From: Enoplosus armatus | Taxonomy: Eukaryota; Chordata; Actinopteri; Centrarchiformes; Enoplosidae | Length of the DNA: 64,000 bases | Direction of reading: 5' to 3' | Assembly (NCBI RefSeq): GCF_043641665.1 | Contig: NC_092194.1 | Location: 15,544,798 to 15,608,797 of the forward strand | Shown here: positions 34,481-44,633 of the stretch, piece after piece | How the letters are laid out: the number at the start of each line of letters is the position of its first letter | Numbering within the stretch: position 1 is the first letter of the stretch | Program-made: the position numbers and the translations under genes | Notes under the pieces: model-generated | Databases searched by the model: none | What the model was told of the DNA's origin: nothing | Seen by the model: only the letters and a program-made list of their open reading frames with translations

Positions 34481-36700
34481 GAGCTCCGGTGAGTAACGTT
34501 TACTGCAGCAGGTGATTAAACAACGGTTTGAGCTGAGGGCAATGAGGGAAGAAGTTCTGCTTCAGGTCCTGGAGCCATTTTAACAGCTAAAAAAACACAC
34601 CTAACTGTGTTTTATCTGCTTGATATTTCATGACTTTTCCTAAGTATTGCTTATAAACATGATTTTTGAATTGACGACATGTTTCAGAAGTCAACTCACA
34701 GACAACTCACTACTTCTGTTTGAGCCCCCTGTTGTAAATCTAATTTAATACGATAGGTTTTATGCTCTATATCAGGACATGGGACGGTACTTTTTCCACA
34801 CAGCACCACCCCTAAATCCTCAAACATGTGAGAGGTCTTTTTGTATTTCTGTTTTTTTTTTTATTTTGGAGTTTTATAAAAGTTTGTTCATAAGTCTCTG
34901 AGGCCTCTGAATTTTTGAAATATATATAATTGAAATATACATTTGTTGCTGAAATATTTCCTTATTTGGTGTTTTATGGACTTTTTCGTATTTTTTCCTT
35001 CATCAAATTTGCATTTGTGGTAAAGGGAAAGAGTTACCACTTTAATACTTTGCTAATACATATTGGGTTTGGATAAGATGAGGAGGAAAGAAAAAACATT
35101 TTAAATGGAAAATAAATTTAGCAATTATTAATATTAATTTCACACACGTATATTATTTTCCTTTGAATTGTGCAGTACTTGCGTAAATGTACCTCTTATT
35201 TCCAACCACTTAAACAACCACCACTAATTTCAATTTTATTCCATGTTTTTTATGGTAAAAACTGTTTAAAATGTTGTACCTGCCTGATACCTGATCATGG
35301 TCGAGCGTTTGTTAAGGAGTTAAGGAGAGACATACTGTATAACTGTAATATTTTAGTTTGACCAAAAAAATCTAAACTCAGGATCCCCTTACTAGTTTTT
35401 TCTGCATCTTTTTTCTGCTTCTTCTGCAACTGCATCTCATGATCTTCCTCAGTGGACAGAGTCAGTTGTAATGAAGTTAGTCACAGTATAGTATAGTATA
35501 GTATAGTAGAGTGTATATAAAAACATTTATAAACTTTACGTTTGGTATTGTTTAACTATGTTGACAGGATAACGTTAGCCAAGTTCTGTGATTTATGATA
35601 AATGTTGTGGATTGTAAAACATCCACCTGATGTTAAGTCACAAACAAACAAATTGTTAAATAAATAGGCAAGGCAGCTTTATTTATATAACACATTTCAA
35701 AAACAGAGGCAATTCAAAGTGTTTTACATAGGCAAAGAAAAGCATTAGAATGACATTAAAAACAATAAGCAATGAAAACCAGAATAAAATCAATTAAGAA
35801 AGAATAAAATGAAATAAAAGACACTGAATAAAATGAAATGCAGTTACAGTGCGGTTACAGTAGAGAGCAGTAATAAGTTGCCCCAAATGCAACAGAGGAA
35901 ATAAAAGTGCAGTAGAGAAATCAATCAATCAAAGGCTCAGGAGAACAGAGTCTTTGATTTAGTTGTTAGCCAAACCATGTATCCTCATGATCCATTCAGT
36001 AGCTGTTCTGGACCTTTTAATCACATCACATGATCTTCATCAGCAGATGGAGTTTGCTCAGTTTTTATGGGACTGTAGATGTTAAATTACTGATGTTTAT
36101 CGGAACACTTTAAGAACTTATTGGCATGTTGGCTTATAAGGTAAGAATTGAAAGGTAGTTTCTATACCTATATACCAATAGATTGATCGAAAATTTCCAT
36201 TCGATAGAGCCTAAAAGTTACAGATGTACCTGTGTAATTTCCCCCCGGGGATCAATAAAGTATTTCTGATTCTGATTCTGATTCTGAAAATAATATGTTA
36301 AGGCCTATGAATGCTAATGTTAACCTAGGAGGGTAATTTCTGAAAATAAAAGCCTGAAAACACTGAGTTTAAGTTACATTCATGGTGTCTGTTTGAATGT
36401 ATAGTGTATTTGTCCTAATATCACAACTGGAGCATCTGGATTAACAGATTGAAGTAGGTGATCATGGAAAATGTTCAGGGCCGAATACAAACTCAATCTC
36501 ATCGTGAAGTTGTTGTGAAGCTGGAAAGCCAGTAGAGGGCAGCATGCACCTGTTCATGAGCACAAAGCATAGACTGTAGAAAGATTATGTTCAGTCAATG
36601 GCACAGAGGCTTTTGGGGAACAGCAGAGAGATGAGGAACAGAAAGACTAAAGTTTCTACATGTGCTGAATCAGTCCACAGGGAGATGTAGCCTAGACTTA
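34480..36700. other. Intergenic stretch between the REEP promoter and the Ig locus, rich in repeats
   Basis: No gene was recognised. It holds a (GTATA)n tract at about 35488-35512 and a teleost dispersed repeat at about 35672-35880 (AGCTTTATTTATATAACACA start). A GTAGCTGTTCTGG-type repeat lies at about 35990-36060, related to copies at 55.1-55.5 kb. A probable retroelement 3' end at about 36237-36290 reads GGGGATCAATAAAGTATTTC followed by a GATTCT tail. Confidence 0.6.
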
Positions 36701-36855
36701 CTCCAACTCATCTCTCCCTTTCAGTTTCACAAGGACAGGTGTGCCAAAATGTATTTTGCATGACTTTTATGCATCACTGCTCATCAGAGTTCAAGTTCTT
36801 ATGTCACAAAGAGTCTGAACTCTTTTCATGCACTCACAATGAAAACTGCATCGGG

Positions 36856-37159
36856 ATGATGTTGGCAATAACTCTGTTCGTAGTGTTGGGTTTTTTGAGT
36901 CAGGATGAGAAGTTTTTTGTCATTTATCTAACATCATAAGTTCATATTTGGTGTTAATATCGCTCATCTTGCCTTTTGCCTCAAATCTGGCTTTGATTAA
37001 TGTTGAATTAATTGTAAACTCAACTGCTAATTCTCAAGATTGATATTTTATTTCTCATTTCAGAGTCTTCTGCCAACACTTTTCTGACTCAGACCGACAA
37101 ATCCAAGTCTGTTAGTCTTGGAGGGACTGTGGCCATCAGCGCCACAGGGAGTTCAAATA
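36856..37159 (+). pseudogene. Truncated immunoglobulin light-chain V2 pseudogene
   Basis: The leader exon (36856-36904) and the first 96 bp of the V exon (from 37064) closely match the intact V2 segment at 40.0-40.5 kb. Two defects are visible. The leader donor reads AT instead of GT (CAGG|ATGAGA versus CAGG|GTGAGA in the intact copy). The V exon stops matching after GTTCAAATA at 37159 and runs into sequence homologous to the J-flanking DNA at 42.55 and 45.81 kb. Everything from CDR1 onward and the recombination signal are missing. It shares the Cys-to-Ala change at framework 1 with the intact V2. Confidence 0.85.
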
Positions 37160-37626
37160 CATATAACAAATTTGTTTTTCTCAGTTTTACACCCGTTGAT
37201 ACATGATTCAATGAACGGGATTTTCAATGAAGATAATTAAAAAAACTCATATTAAGCAGAACTGAAATATATTATGTATCTACAGTAAAACCCTGTAAGT
37301 GAATTAAAGGCAAACAAACAGACATTTCAAACCAACCACAGTGGACACAAACTCCTTAAATCCTTAAATCCTCAACTGCACTTCTAATATAAATCTTTTC
37401 TTCTGTTCCATTAAGATCATAGATGGTGTAAATCCAAGCAGTATTTCTCCTGATTTTGTGTCCCACGTTGCCTTCAGTGTGTTGAGAGCAGAGAAATGAT
37501 TTCCATAGAGAGGAGGCTTTGCATCGTCAGCTGATCCTCCAGTGAACTGAGAAGGTTTATAGTCCTGTGAGTTCAACACTGCAGGACTCAGATCTGTCAG
37601 TCAGCACAGCAGAAACCACAAGCACC
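37160..37626 (+). promoter_or_regulatory. V1 upstream block and promoter, copy a
   Basis: This is the first of three copies of a conserved block upstream of V1 leaders (others at about 42550-43009 and 45810-46276). Near the gene it has an octamer-like CTTTGCAT (37517-37524, one mismatch to ATTTGCAT), then a TATA-like TTTATAG at about 37558-37564, about 65 bp before the start codon. This is the usual order in Ig V promoters. The block lacks a J segment, unlike the other two copies. Confidence 0.6.
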
Positions 37627-38081
37627 ATGACTCTCATCACCATCCTCATCTGGACGCTGGCCTGCTGCTGTTTTACAGGTTGATTCACTCAGCAACATGT
37701 GCTGCCTTTTCTCTCATTTCTTCTGCTGATAAATAAACGATTTGTTTTTGTCTGCAGGATGCAGCGGTCAGGTGACTGTGACTCAGCCTGCAGTAGTGAC
37801 ATCTGCTCCAGGATCCACTGTCACTCTCACCTGTAAAACAAACAGAGCTGTTGCAAGTTGTCATGATGGTCAATGTATGTTCTGGTATCAACAAAAACCT
37901 GGACAGACTCCGAAACTCCTAATACGACATGTCAACATACGTCATTCAGGAACACCAGCTCGGTTTAGTGGCAGTGGAAGCAGCTCTGACTTCACTTTGA
38001 CCATCAGTGGAGTTCAGACTGAAGATGCAGCAGTTTATTACTGTAAGAGTGTTCATGTAATAAACAGTGCAGATGTGTTCA
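37627..38081 (+). CDS. Immunoglobulin light-chain V segment V1a (kappa-like)
   Basis: Leader exon 37627-37678 ([18 protein letters not shown]) and V exon 37758-38081, with GT-AG borders. The V domain has [20 protein letters not shown], Cys23 (LTCKT), the WYQQKPGQ core, [16 protein letters not shown] and the DAAVYYC end. CDR1 reads ASCHDGQC and carries two extra cysteines not found in the sister segments. A 12-bp-spacer recombination signal follows directly. It is on the strand opposite to J and C, so joining needs inversion. It appears functional by sequence. Confidence 0.92.
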
Positions 38082-38109
38082 CACAGTGATTTGTCGTCGT
38101 ACAAAAACC
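38082..38109 (+). other. 12-RSS of V1a
   Basis: Heptamer CACAGTG (38082-38088), 12-bp spacer, nonamer ACAAAAACC (38101-38109). About 130 bp beyond it is conserved in all three V1 segments. Confidence 0.93.
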
Positions 38110-38469
38110 TCCCTCAGTCAGACTGCAGAGACACTGAGCTGTTACAGCAGGAACCGACTGCAGCTGCTGAAGAGGAAGAGACTCTGACACAGACCACTGA
38201 ACACAGAGCTGACGGGAACCTCACCAAGCACCAACTACAGATACACACTAATAGATTGACACATTTCATAATTTTCATGTACTTTGCTTTTCAGTCCATA
38301 TAAACATGTCTGAAACTAACATTATAACCATCATCCTGTAATATTTACATATTAGTTGTATCAGTAGAAATTCTGAATATTTTTGCTTAACCTAAAAACC
38401 CAAATACACATAAACATGTTGTTTATCACTTTGAAATAATTCATTTAACCTTTTCAAGCTTATTTACTT

Positions 38470-38950
38470 TCTTGCTGACTGATATCACTCTCAGTCAGCA
38501 GCCAGTTAGCTTAGCTTAGCGTAAAGACTGTAAATATTGGGAAACAAAATCCACCCTCTAAAGCTCACTAATTAACATGTCACATCCTTTTTGTTTATTC
38601 CATAAAAAGCAAAGTAGAAAAGAGATTCATGCAGTGTCACAGGGGTTAAGTATTTTCTTGGCTGGAACCAGCTATTTCCAGGAATCTCATATTCAATGGG
38701 ACGATGCAGGAAACTGACAGAGACCTCAGGGTTTTTTTTTTTTTACAGATTAAACAAACCAGAAGTTCATTAGTGGCCTTTAGAGGTGTTGATTGGAAGA
38801 TTGTCTCACTTCAGGAAAGGCTAGCTGCTTCCTCCTGCTTCTGGTCTTTATCCTGAGCTAACCGGCTGCTGGCTGCAGCTGCACATTTACCATACAAACA
38901 TGAGAGTGGTACTGATCTTTTCATCTAACTGAGCAAGAAATCGAATGGAA
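38470..38950. mobile_element. Diverged foldback MITE-like element
   Basis: The left part has CAGCCAGTTAGCTTAGCTTA and the right part GAGCTAACCGGCTGCTGGCT; these are imperfect inverted arms related to the element at 16.24-16.75 kb. It lies between V1a and V2b and has no coding frame. Confidence 0.65.
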
Positions 38951-39047
38951 TGAAAATTAAGTTGACTCAAGGTTCAGCCTTGTTGTCATTTTACAATAGA
39001 GGTTTGCACAATGAAATGCAGTTGTAGCCAAAGTTTATCACATCTTT

Positions 39048-39135
39048 CTGCTGAGCTGCACACATTTTTCTCAAAGCTGTGGTCCAACATTTTCTATCAG
39101 TGTTGTTCTCTTATCTCATTTAAAAACTCTACATA
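39048..39135 (-). pseudogene. Relic of an Ig light-chain constant-gene 3' UTR
   Basis: CTGCTGAGCT, GGTCCAACATTTT and GTGTTGTTCTCT align by eye, with gaps, to the sequence at 44127-44229, which lies in the 3' UTR of the constant gene C2. No constant exon is found to its right, where one would be expected. It appears to mark a deleted cassette. Confidence 0.45.
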
Positions 39136-40001
39136 TCTATAAACAGATGCTTAACATTATTGGCATGGGAAACAGGCATTTACATTGCCAAAGTGTGAAA
39201 TAAAAACATGTTCATGAACAGAAGAATTGTGATATTCCCCTTATTCATGCTAACAGACTAATTTTATTACCACAAAACAACAATCCAAAGTACAACACAT
39301 TTATTGTGGAGATGTCTAAGATGTTGTACACCAAACAAATGTTTAAATGAACATTTATTCAGCTGAATCATAAATACAGTATATTATACTTTACTTCAAG
39401 TTTAAACCTGTCCTGATGTTGTGATGAAGTGTGGAGGGAAACGTCAGGTGGTTTGTCACCTAAAACGCTGAGCAGGATCTAAAATGAGGTAAGATGAGTT
39501 TAAATCTCTGCCTTTCTGTGACCAACCTCATGTGTCTTTTTCCATAATCCTTAATGTTGCACCGGTATGAGGAGGACAAAAATGAATGTGAAAACAAAGA
39601 AATTCAAATCAATCAAATGTTGTCGGTTATTTCTGAGTCCAGTGTTGATGCAGTTTGCCAGCAGGGGGCGTCATTTATCTGTTAATGAGCACAAAGTCAT
39701 GTGAGACGAGACAAAAATAAAAGAAGAATGTTCACAATGAAGAAAAAGAATATAAAGAATCATAAGATCAACATTTTCTTCACGTACTTTTCTGAATAAA
39801 TGGCCGAATGATCGTGAGGAAAAGATGAACTCTCCCTCTATGTCATCTCTGCTTTTTCTGTTTCACAAGAACAGGTGTGTGTTTGCCTTCTTCAGTATAT
39901 TTTGCATGAATTTTATGCATCACTGCTCCTCAGAGTTTAAGTTCTTATGTCACAGAGAGTCTGAACTGTTTTCATGCACTCACACTGAAAACTGCATCAG
40001 G

Positions 40002-40499
40002 ATGATGTTGCCAATAACTCTGCTGGTCATGTTGGGTTTTCTGAGTCAGGGTGAGAGATGTTGAAAATGTTTGGTGCAAATCCAGTCTGTGCAATCCCTT
40101 TTTACTAATATGTTTATAATTGTCTTCTATTATAACCTGAACTGCTTCATAGGCTGTTCAACATTTCTTCTTAAGATTTTTCTTTTCTCATTTCAGAGTC
40201 TTCTGCCAACAATTTTCTGACTCAGACTGACAAATCCAAGTCTGTTAGTCTTGGAGGGACTGTGGCCATCAGCGCCACAGGGAGTTCAAATATTGGTGCT
40301 GATCTCAGTTGGTATCTTCAGAAACCTGGACAGGCTCCCAAACTTCTTATATACTATACATCAACTCTAAACTCAGGAACGCCGTCTCGATTCAGTGGCA
40401 GTAGATCTGGTTCTCACTACACTCTGACCATCAGTGGTGTTCAGGCTGAAGATGCTGGAGATTACTACTGTCTGGGCTACCATGGTAGTAATGTGTTCA
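40002..40499 (+). CDS. Immunoglobulin light-chain V segment V2b (lacks first canonical Cys)
   Basis: Leader exon 40002-40050 (starts [22 protein letters not shown]) and V exon 40197-40499 with correct splice borders. The frame is open, with [14 protein letters not shown], the [16 protein letters not shown] core, [16 protein letters not shown] and DAGDYYC. At the framework-1 cysteine position it reads VAISAT, so Ala (GCC) replaces Cys. The only Cys in the mature domain is the one in YYC, so the usual intradomain disulfide cannot form. A normal 12-bp-spacer signal follows. An octamer-like TTTTGCAT (39900-39907) lies about 95 bp upstream. It belongs to a different V family from V1. Confidence 0.88.
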
Positions 40500-40527
40500 C
40501 ACAGTGATTTATAGCCGTACAAAAACC
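40500..40527 (+). other. 12-RSS of V2b
   Basis: Heptamer CACAGTG (40500-40506), 12-bp spacer, nonamer ACAAAAACC (40519-40527). It matches consensus despite the unusual V domain. Confidence 0.93.
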
Positions 40528-40964
40528 TCCTTCAGTTTGACTGAAGTGAAAACGGCCTGCTGCAGGTGCAGAGGGTTGGTGAAGAGACAGTGATGAGGAT
40601 AACCGGTCCAGTGAACGCAACACAAGAGTCATCAAGCAGAACCACAATGAATCTAAATAAAACTGAAACAATCTCACAGACGCTCTTCCATTTACAGTTT
40701 TAAACTTATGCTCTTGTCAGTTAATTCAGTCTCTTCATGAGTAAGCTGAGAAAGTGAACATTTTGTTGGACCAAAGACACTGACATAAAAAAATATTTAA
40801 CAGCTTCTCTACTGACAACTGCAAATGATTTGATTCTAAAAATGTAATATTTTCTATTGAAATAGCAAAAAGTAATAAAAGGACAACCGTCTCCTGTAAT
40901 ATCAGGTATATTATAATATCAGGTACGATGATGAACATATTATAAAATAAATACAAAGACACTG

Positions 40965-41258
40965 ACTCTTTATAATCCACAGTTTTATTTAATGATGGTT
41001 TCATGTTCATGCCACATTTTTGATGAATGAATAGTTTCTGTTGGAGTGAAACTGATAATATTCAGTTTCATTTGAAAAGTGATGAACATAAAGCAGAATA
41101 TGCAGAAGATCAGTATTAGAAAGCAACATGCACACTGAAACACTGAGTAGAGAGCTGTGAGACGTGCAGAAACATCTGAACAGAGGGGATCTGGAGCTCC
41201 ATCAAGATCTCTATCAAAGAAGCAGCATCATTTCCAGACAGGAAGTGCTGCTGAAGCT
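40965..41258 (-). other. 3' UTR and poly(A) signal of constant exon C1
   Basis: The C1 stop (TAG) is at 41259-41261. The first strong minus-strand AATAAA downstream appears as TTTATT at about 40984-40989, giving a 3' UTR of about 0.28 kb. Confidence 0.6.
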
Positions 41259-41581
41259 CTACTCTGAGCAGCGGTCAGGGTCCAGGGTTTGAGCGACAGG
41301 GCTCTGTCCACTCAGACTGGCCTCACAGCTCACTGAGCCCGCCTTCTTCCACTGGTCCGCAGGGAGGCTCAGGGTGCTGCTCCAGCTGTAGTGGCCGTCC
41401 CTCCCCAGGACCTCCAGGCTGTGTGACACCCCTGAGGAGCTGCTGCTGCCCCCCACCTTCCAGCCCAGCCTCCAGGCTGAGGGGAAGCCCCCGCTGGCCA
41501 TACACACCAGCGTGGCATCGCCCTGCTGCAGCTCCTCTTCGGAGGGGGGGAGGACGGTCAGGGTGGGCCGCACCACACCCA
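41259..41581 (-). CDS. Immunoglobulin light-chain constant exon C1
   Basis: Single C1-set Ig domain, the constant part of a light chain that pairs with the heavy chain in the secreted or membrane antibody. The exon starts after a CTCCTCCAG acceptor at 41581. With the last base of J it reads LGVVRPTLTVLPPSEEELQQ, then Cys (LVCMASG), Trp (GWKVGG), SWSSTLSLPADQWKK and Cys (VSCEASL). It ends DRCSE, whose Cys is the expected link to the heavy chain. The length of about 107 residues fits a CL domain. J1 lies about 0.7 kb upstream on the same strand. C1 is clearly diverged from C2, so two isotypes sit in one locus. Confidence 0.93.
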
Positions 41582-41879
41582 CTGGAGGAGAGAGAGGGGG
41601 GAGAAGACAAAGGAATGAGAGTGAAGTCTTGGTAATAAAGAAAAATGACTTACTGCTGATTTCTGATCAAATAAAACAGAATAACTTGTGCTGCTGTTGC
41701 ACTCATAAATCACTCAGCATCAGACCATCAGACACATGATTCAAGTGGGAATGCAACTAAAACGGTTAACTGATAACGATTATTGGTGACATCTTGGTAT
41801 GTGTTTGATAATGTGTGACAGTGAATAACTCTAACTGTGATGATTTTCTTCTGTTTAAAGTGACAGAGCTGAAACACTC

Positions 41880-41935
41880 ATGTGAACACAGTTAAAACCT
41901 TTGTCATCTGTCTCTTTCACTTCCTTTTCACTACA
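41880..41935 (-). promoter_or_regulatory. Candidate intronic enhancer in the J1-C1 intron (E-box plus PU.1/IRF composite)
   Basis: On the minus strand GGAAGTGAAA (plus 41915-41924) fits the GGAANNGAAA Ets-IRF composite consensus used by PU.1 and IRF4/8 in mammalian Ig light-chain enhancers. Four bases away is an E-box, CAGATG (plus CATCTG, 41905-41910). The block of about 40 bp recurs almost unchanged in the J2-C2 intron at 45.04-45.09 kb, while flanking intron sequence has diverged more. Function is inferred. Confidence 0.55.
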
Positions 41936-42280
41936 TGTAGAATGAATGAACCGTGAACACAAAGATAAGCTGCATTTACTGATGAAATCATATTTGAGTT
42001 CAACAGGAATCCACATCAGACTTTAGTTCAATAAATTATTAGATATTTGTAAAATGAATAAGTTTTTAAAACAATTTGTGATGTTTGTTATTTTTGTGAA
42101 TGTTATTATCTGCAACACTGAATGAATATTGATCTCTGCAAAGTTTCTTCTCAGTTTTTGAGATCAGGTTGATAAAATAACGGAAATTATCAAGAACTTA
42201 CAAACACTGATCAGAGTCTCATTCAATATTAGAAAAAAGTTATATTTGTTTTATGTTGAATAAAATAAAAATCTACTTAC

Positions 42281-42318
42281 AGTCAATGATGAGTTTGGTT
42301 CCTCCACCGAAAGTGTAC
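42281..42318 (-). CDS. Immunoglobulin light-chain joining segment J1
   Basis: Reads [12 protein letters not shown] on the minus strand with the diagnostic FGGG motif. It ends with a splice donor (GACT|GTAAGT, intron from 42280) that joins in phase to C1. One spare base precedes the Tyr codon at the coding end. Confidence 0.93.
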
Positions 42319-42357
42319 CACAGTGATACAAACTCATTAAGTGGCCGTACAAAAACC
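42319..42357 (-). other. 23-RSS of J1
   Basis: Heptamer (plus CACAGTG, 42319-42325), 23-bp spacer, nonamer (plus ACAAAAACC, 42349-42357). V with 12 and J with 23 is the kappa arrangement and satisfies the 12/23 rule. Confidence 0.93.
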
Positions 42358-43009
42358 TCCTGCACTGAGAACAAGCATCTGTCCACTGAAAAAACTCTCT
42401 GCTTTTTCGAATAACACACAAATATTTATACTTTATTGAATCTGCAAAGCTCGTTTTATGATATGGACTGAAATTATTGTATAAATGAAGATTATTTCTT
42501 TAGTTTTGCTTCACTTTTCTACACCTGACAGAGAAACGATCACAGTCTGCTTGTAACAAACTCGTTTTTCTCAGTTTCATATCAGTTGATACATGATTCA
42601 ATGAACGTGATGCTTTTCAATGATGATGATTAAAAAAACTCATATTAAGCAGAACTGAAATATATTACGTATCTACAGTAAAACCCTGTAAGGGAATTAA
42701 AGGCAAACAAACAGACATTTCATACCAACCACAGTGGACACAAACTCATCCTTAAATCCTCAACTGCACTTCTAATATAAATCTTCTGTTCCATTAAGAT
42801 CATAGATGGTGTAAATCCAAGCAGTATTTCTCCTGATTTTGTGTCCCACGTTGCCTTCAGTGTGTTGAGAGCAGAGAAATGATTTCCATAGAGAGGAGGC
42901 TTTGCATCGTCAGCTGATCCTCCAGTGAACTGAGAAGGCTTATAGTCCTGTGAGTTCAACACTGCAGGACTCAGATCTGTCAGTCAGCACAGCAGAAACC
43001 ACAAGCACC
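42358..43009 (+). promoter_or_regulatory. J1-V1c intergenic block with V1c promoter
   Basis: Nearly identical to the block upstream of V1d (45621-46276). It carries an octamer-like CTTTGCAT (42900-42907), followed by CTTATAG at about 42939-42946 in place of the TATA-like word. The J-proximal part presumably also holds the promoter for germline J transcripts on the other strand. Confidence 0.55.
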
Positions 43010-43524
43010 ATGACTCTCATCACCATCCTCATCTGGACGCTGGCCTGCTGCTTCATCAACGGTCAGGAATCTAAATTTGGAAAAGAATCCGATCACAACT
43101 GTTCACTTAACGTGCAGTAACTGGATATAACAAACGAGTACTGTTTACATCCTAATATGAGTCAATTAATGTTTAGTGTTTTCCCTCTTTTTTTCAGGAT
43201 CTAGTAGTCAAGCAACTGTGACTCAACCTGCTGTAGAAACATCTTCTCTTGGAGCCACAGTCACTCTGACTTGTAAAACCAACCCAAAAGTGTATGTTTG
43301 GTCAGATGGAGATAGTAGAGTATACTGGTATCAGCAGAGACCTGGAGAAGCTCCCAAGTTGGTCATCAAACTGGGTCAAAATCCTACAAGTGAATTTTCT
43401 TCACGATTCTCTGGAAGTGGAGACGGAGTGAACGCTGCTTTGACCATCAGTGGAGTTCAGACTGAAGATGCAGCAGTTTATTACTGTCAGAGTTACCATG
43501 AAATAAACAGTGCTGGGGTGTTCA
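43010..43524 (+). CDS. Immunoglobulin light-chain V segment V1c (kappa-like)
   Basis: Leader exon 43010-43061 ([17 protein letters not shown]) and V exon 43198-43524 after a TTTTTTTCAG acceptor. The domain keeps Cys23 (LTCKT), the WYQQRPGEAPKLVIK core, RFSGSGDGVNAALTIS and DAAVYYC. No stop or frameshift is seen. It is the most diverged of the three V1 segments in framework 1 and CDR2, and its leader ends in FIN rather than CFTG. It lies between the C1 and C2 cassettes, opposite in strand to both. Confidence 0.92.
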
Positions 43525-43552
43525 CACAGTGATTTGTCGTCGTACAAAAACC
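43525..43552 (+). other. 12-RSS of V1c
   Basis: Heptamer CACAGTG (43525-43531), 12-bp spacer identical to that of V1a, nonamer ACAAAAACC (43544-43552). Confidence 0.93.
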
Positions 43553-44054
43553 TCCCTCAGTCAGACTGCAGAGACACTGAGCTGTTACAGCAGGAACCGA
43601 CTGCAGCTGCTGAAGAGGAAGAGACTCTGACACAGACCACTGAACACAGAGCTGACAGGAACCTCACCAAGCACCAACTACAGATACACACTAATTGATT
43701 AATCAAAAGATTCTTAAAAATGACACCACATCATGATCTGTTCACATTTACTGTCTATGAAAGAGACAAATGTTGCCTGATCACATGTTTTATTCATGAT
43801 CGATACCTCTCTAAAAACAAAGTTCACATGATTGTCCAAGTTTTTTATCTTGATAGAAATGTGCATTCTTTCCTTTTCTTTTCTATATGTAATATCACTT
43901 TCATTACCAAATTAAAAAGGAGCGACATTAATATTTACATGATGAATCCAAAGCTTTTCATCTTCCACAGAGAGGAGTATCACCTGAAGATATAAAACCA
44001 TTTCATTTCTCACGATTCTTCATCAGGTAAAAGACCAAACTCTTCATGAAGTCA

Positions 44055-44313
44055 TTTATCAGTGAAGCTTTATTAGCAAAGACATCAGTCATCAACATGA
44101 CAGTTATTAAGCACACTCACATCCGGCTGCTGAGCTACACACACGACTCTCTAAGTTGTTGTTGTCCAACACTTTACAGCAGCGTTGTTCTCTGTCACAC
44201 AAAGCTTTAGTTTCCTCTACAAACATTAAAACTCATATTGATAAGAGCAGCAGGCGTGTTCCTCCTGCTCCCCCCCGACACAGAGCTCCTGTCCTGGGCT
44301 TCAGCCAGCACCT
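44055..44313 (-). other. 3' UTR and poly(A) signal of constant exon C2
   Basis: The C2 stop is at 44314-44316. The minus-strand AATAAA appears as TTTATT at about 44069-44074, giving a 3' UTR of about 250 bp. Part of it is echoed by the relic at 39.05-39.13 kb. Confidence 0.6.
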
Positions 44314-44633
44314 CTAGCCCTCACACTGGCTCCTGTGGAGGGACTGGGTCTGGGTGTGGTCATGATGGAGGACCTTGCAGGAGTACAGCTCTCCTTCCGT
44401 CCAGCGCTCCCGGCTCAGGCTCAGGGTGCTGCTGCTGCTGTAGCGTCCGCTCTTCTCCTCCTCTGAGCTGGTCAGGACGCCCTCTGTCACCTCTGTACCG
44501 TCCACCTCCCAGCTCACCGCGGCTCCCTGAGGAGAGTAGCCAGTCAGCAGGCAGGCCAACATGGCCGAGCCCCCAGAGAGCTGCTTAGGGGAGGGGGGAA
44601 GCAGAGAGACTGAGGGCCTGACCATGTGGCCAG
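44314..44633 (-). CDS. Immunoglobulin light-chain constant exon C2
   Basis: Ig constant domain entered through a CCCCTCCAG acceptor at 44633. With the J base it reads SGHMVRPSVSLLPPSPKQLS, then Cys (LACLLTGYSP), Trp (VSWEVDG), GRYSSSSTLSLSRERW and Cys (YSCKVLHHD). It ends SQCEG with the interchain Cys near the C-terminus. The domain has about 106 residues. It differs throughout from C1 yet would use an almost identical J segment, so it is a second isotype rather than a recent copy. The longer open frame upstream of the acceptor (to 44733) is intron. Confidence 0.93.

Noticed and set aside
37364..37579. Minus-strand frame of about 71 codons kept in three copies (37364, 42720 and 46014), starting MLNSQDYKPSQF
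   Set aside because: It lies antisense to the V1 promoters inside recently duplicated blocks. Its conservation is explained by duplication, and it has no recognisable domain. One copy also differs in length by a small indel.
38067..38303. Plus-strand frames after the V1 segments (38067, 43510 and 46757) sharing a Gln/Glu/Thr-rich sequence
   Set aside because: They run across the recombination signal into the conserved V1 3' flank in another frame. No start context or family supports a protein.
41423..41739. Plus-strand frames across the C1 exon
   Set aside because: Antisense shadows of the minus-strand constant domain, caused by its GC-rich codons.
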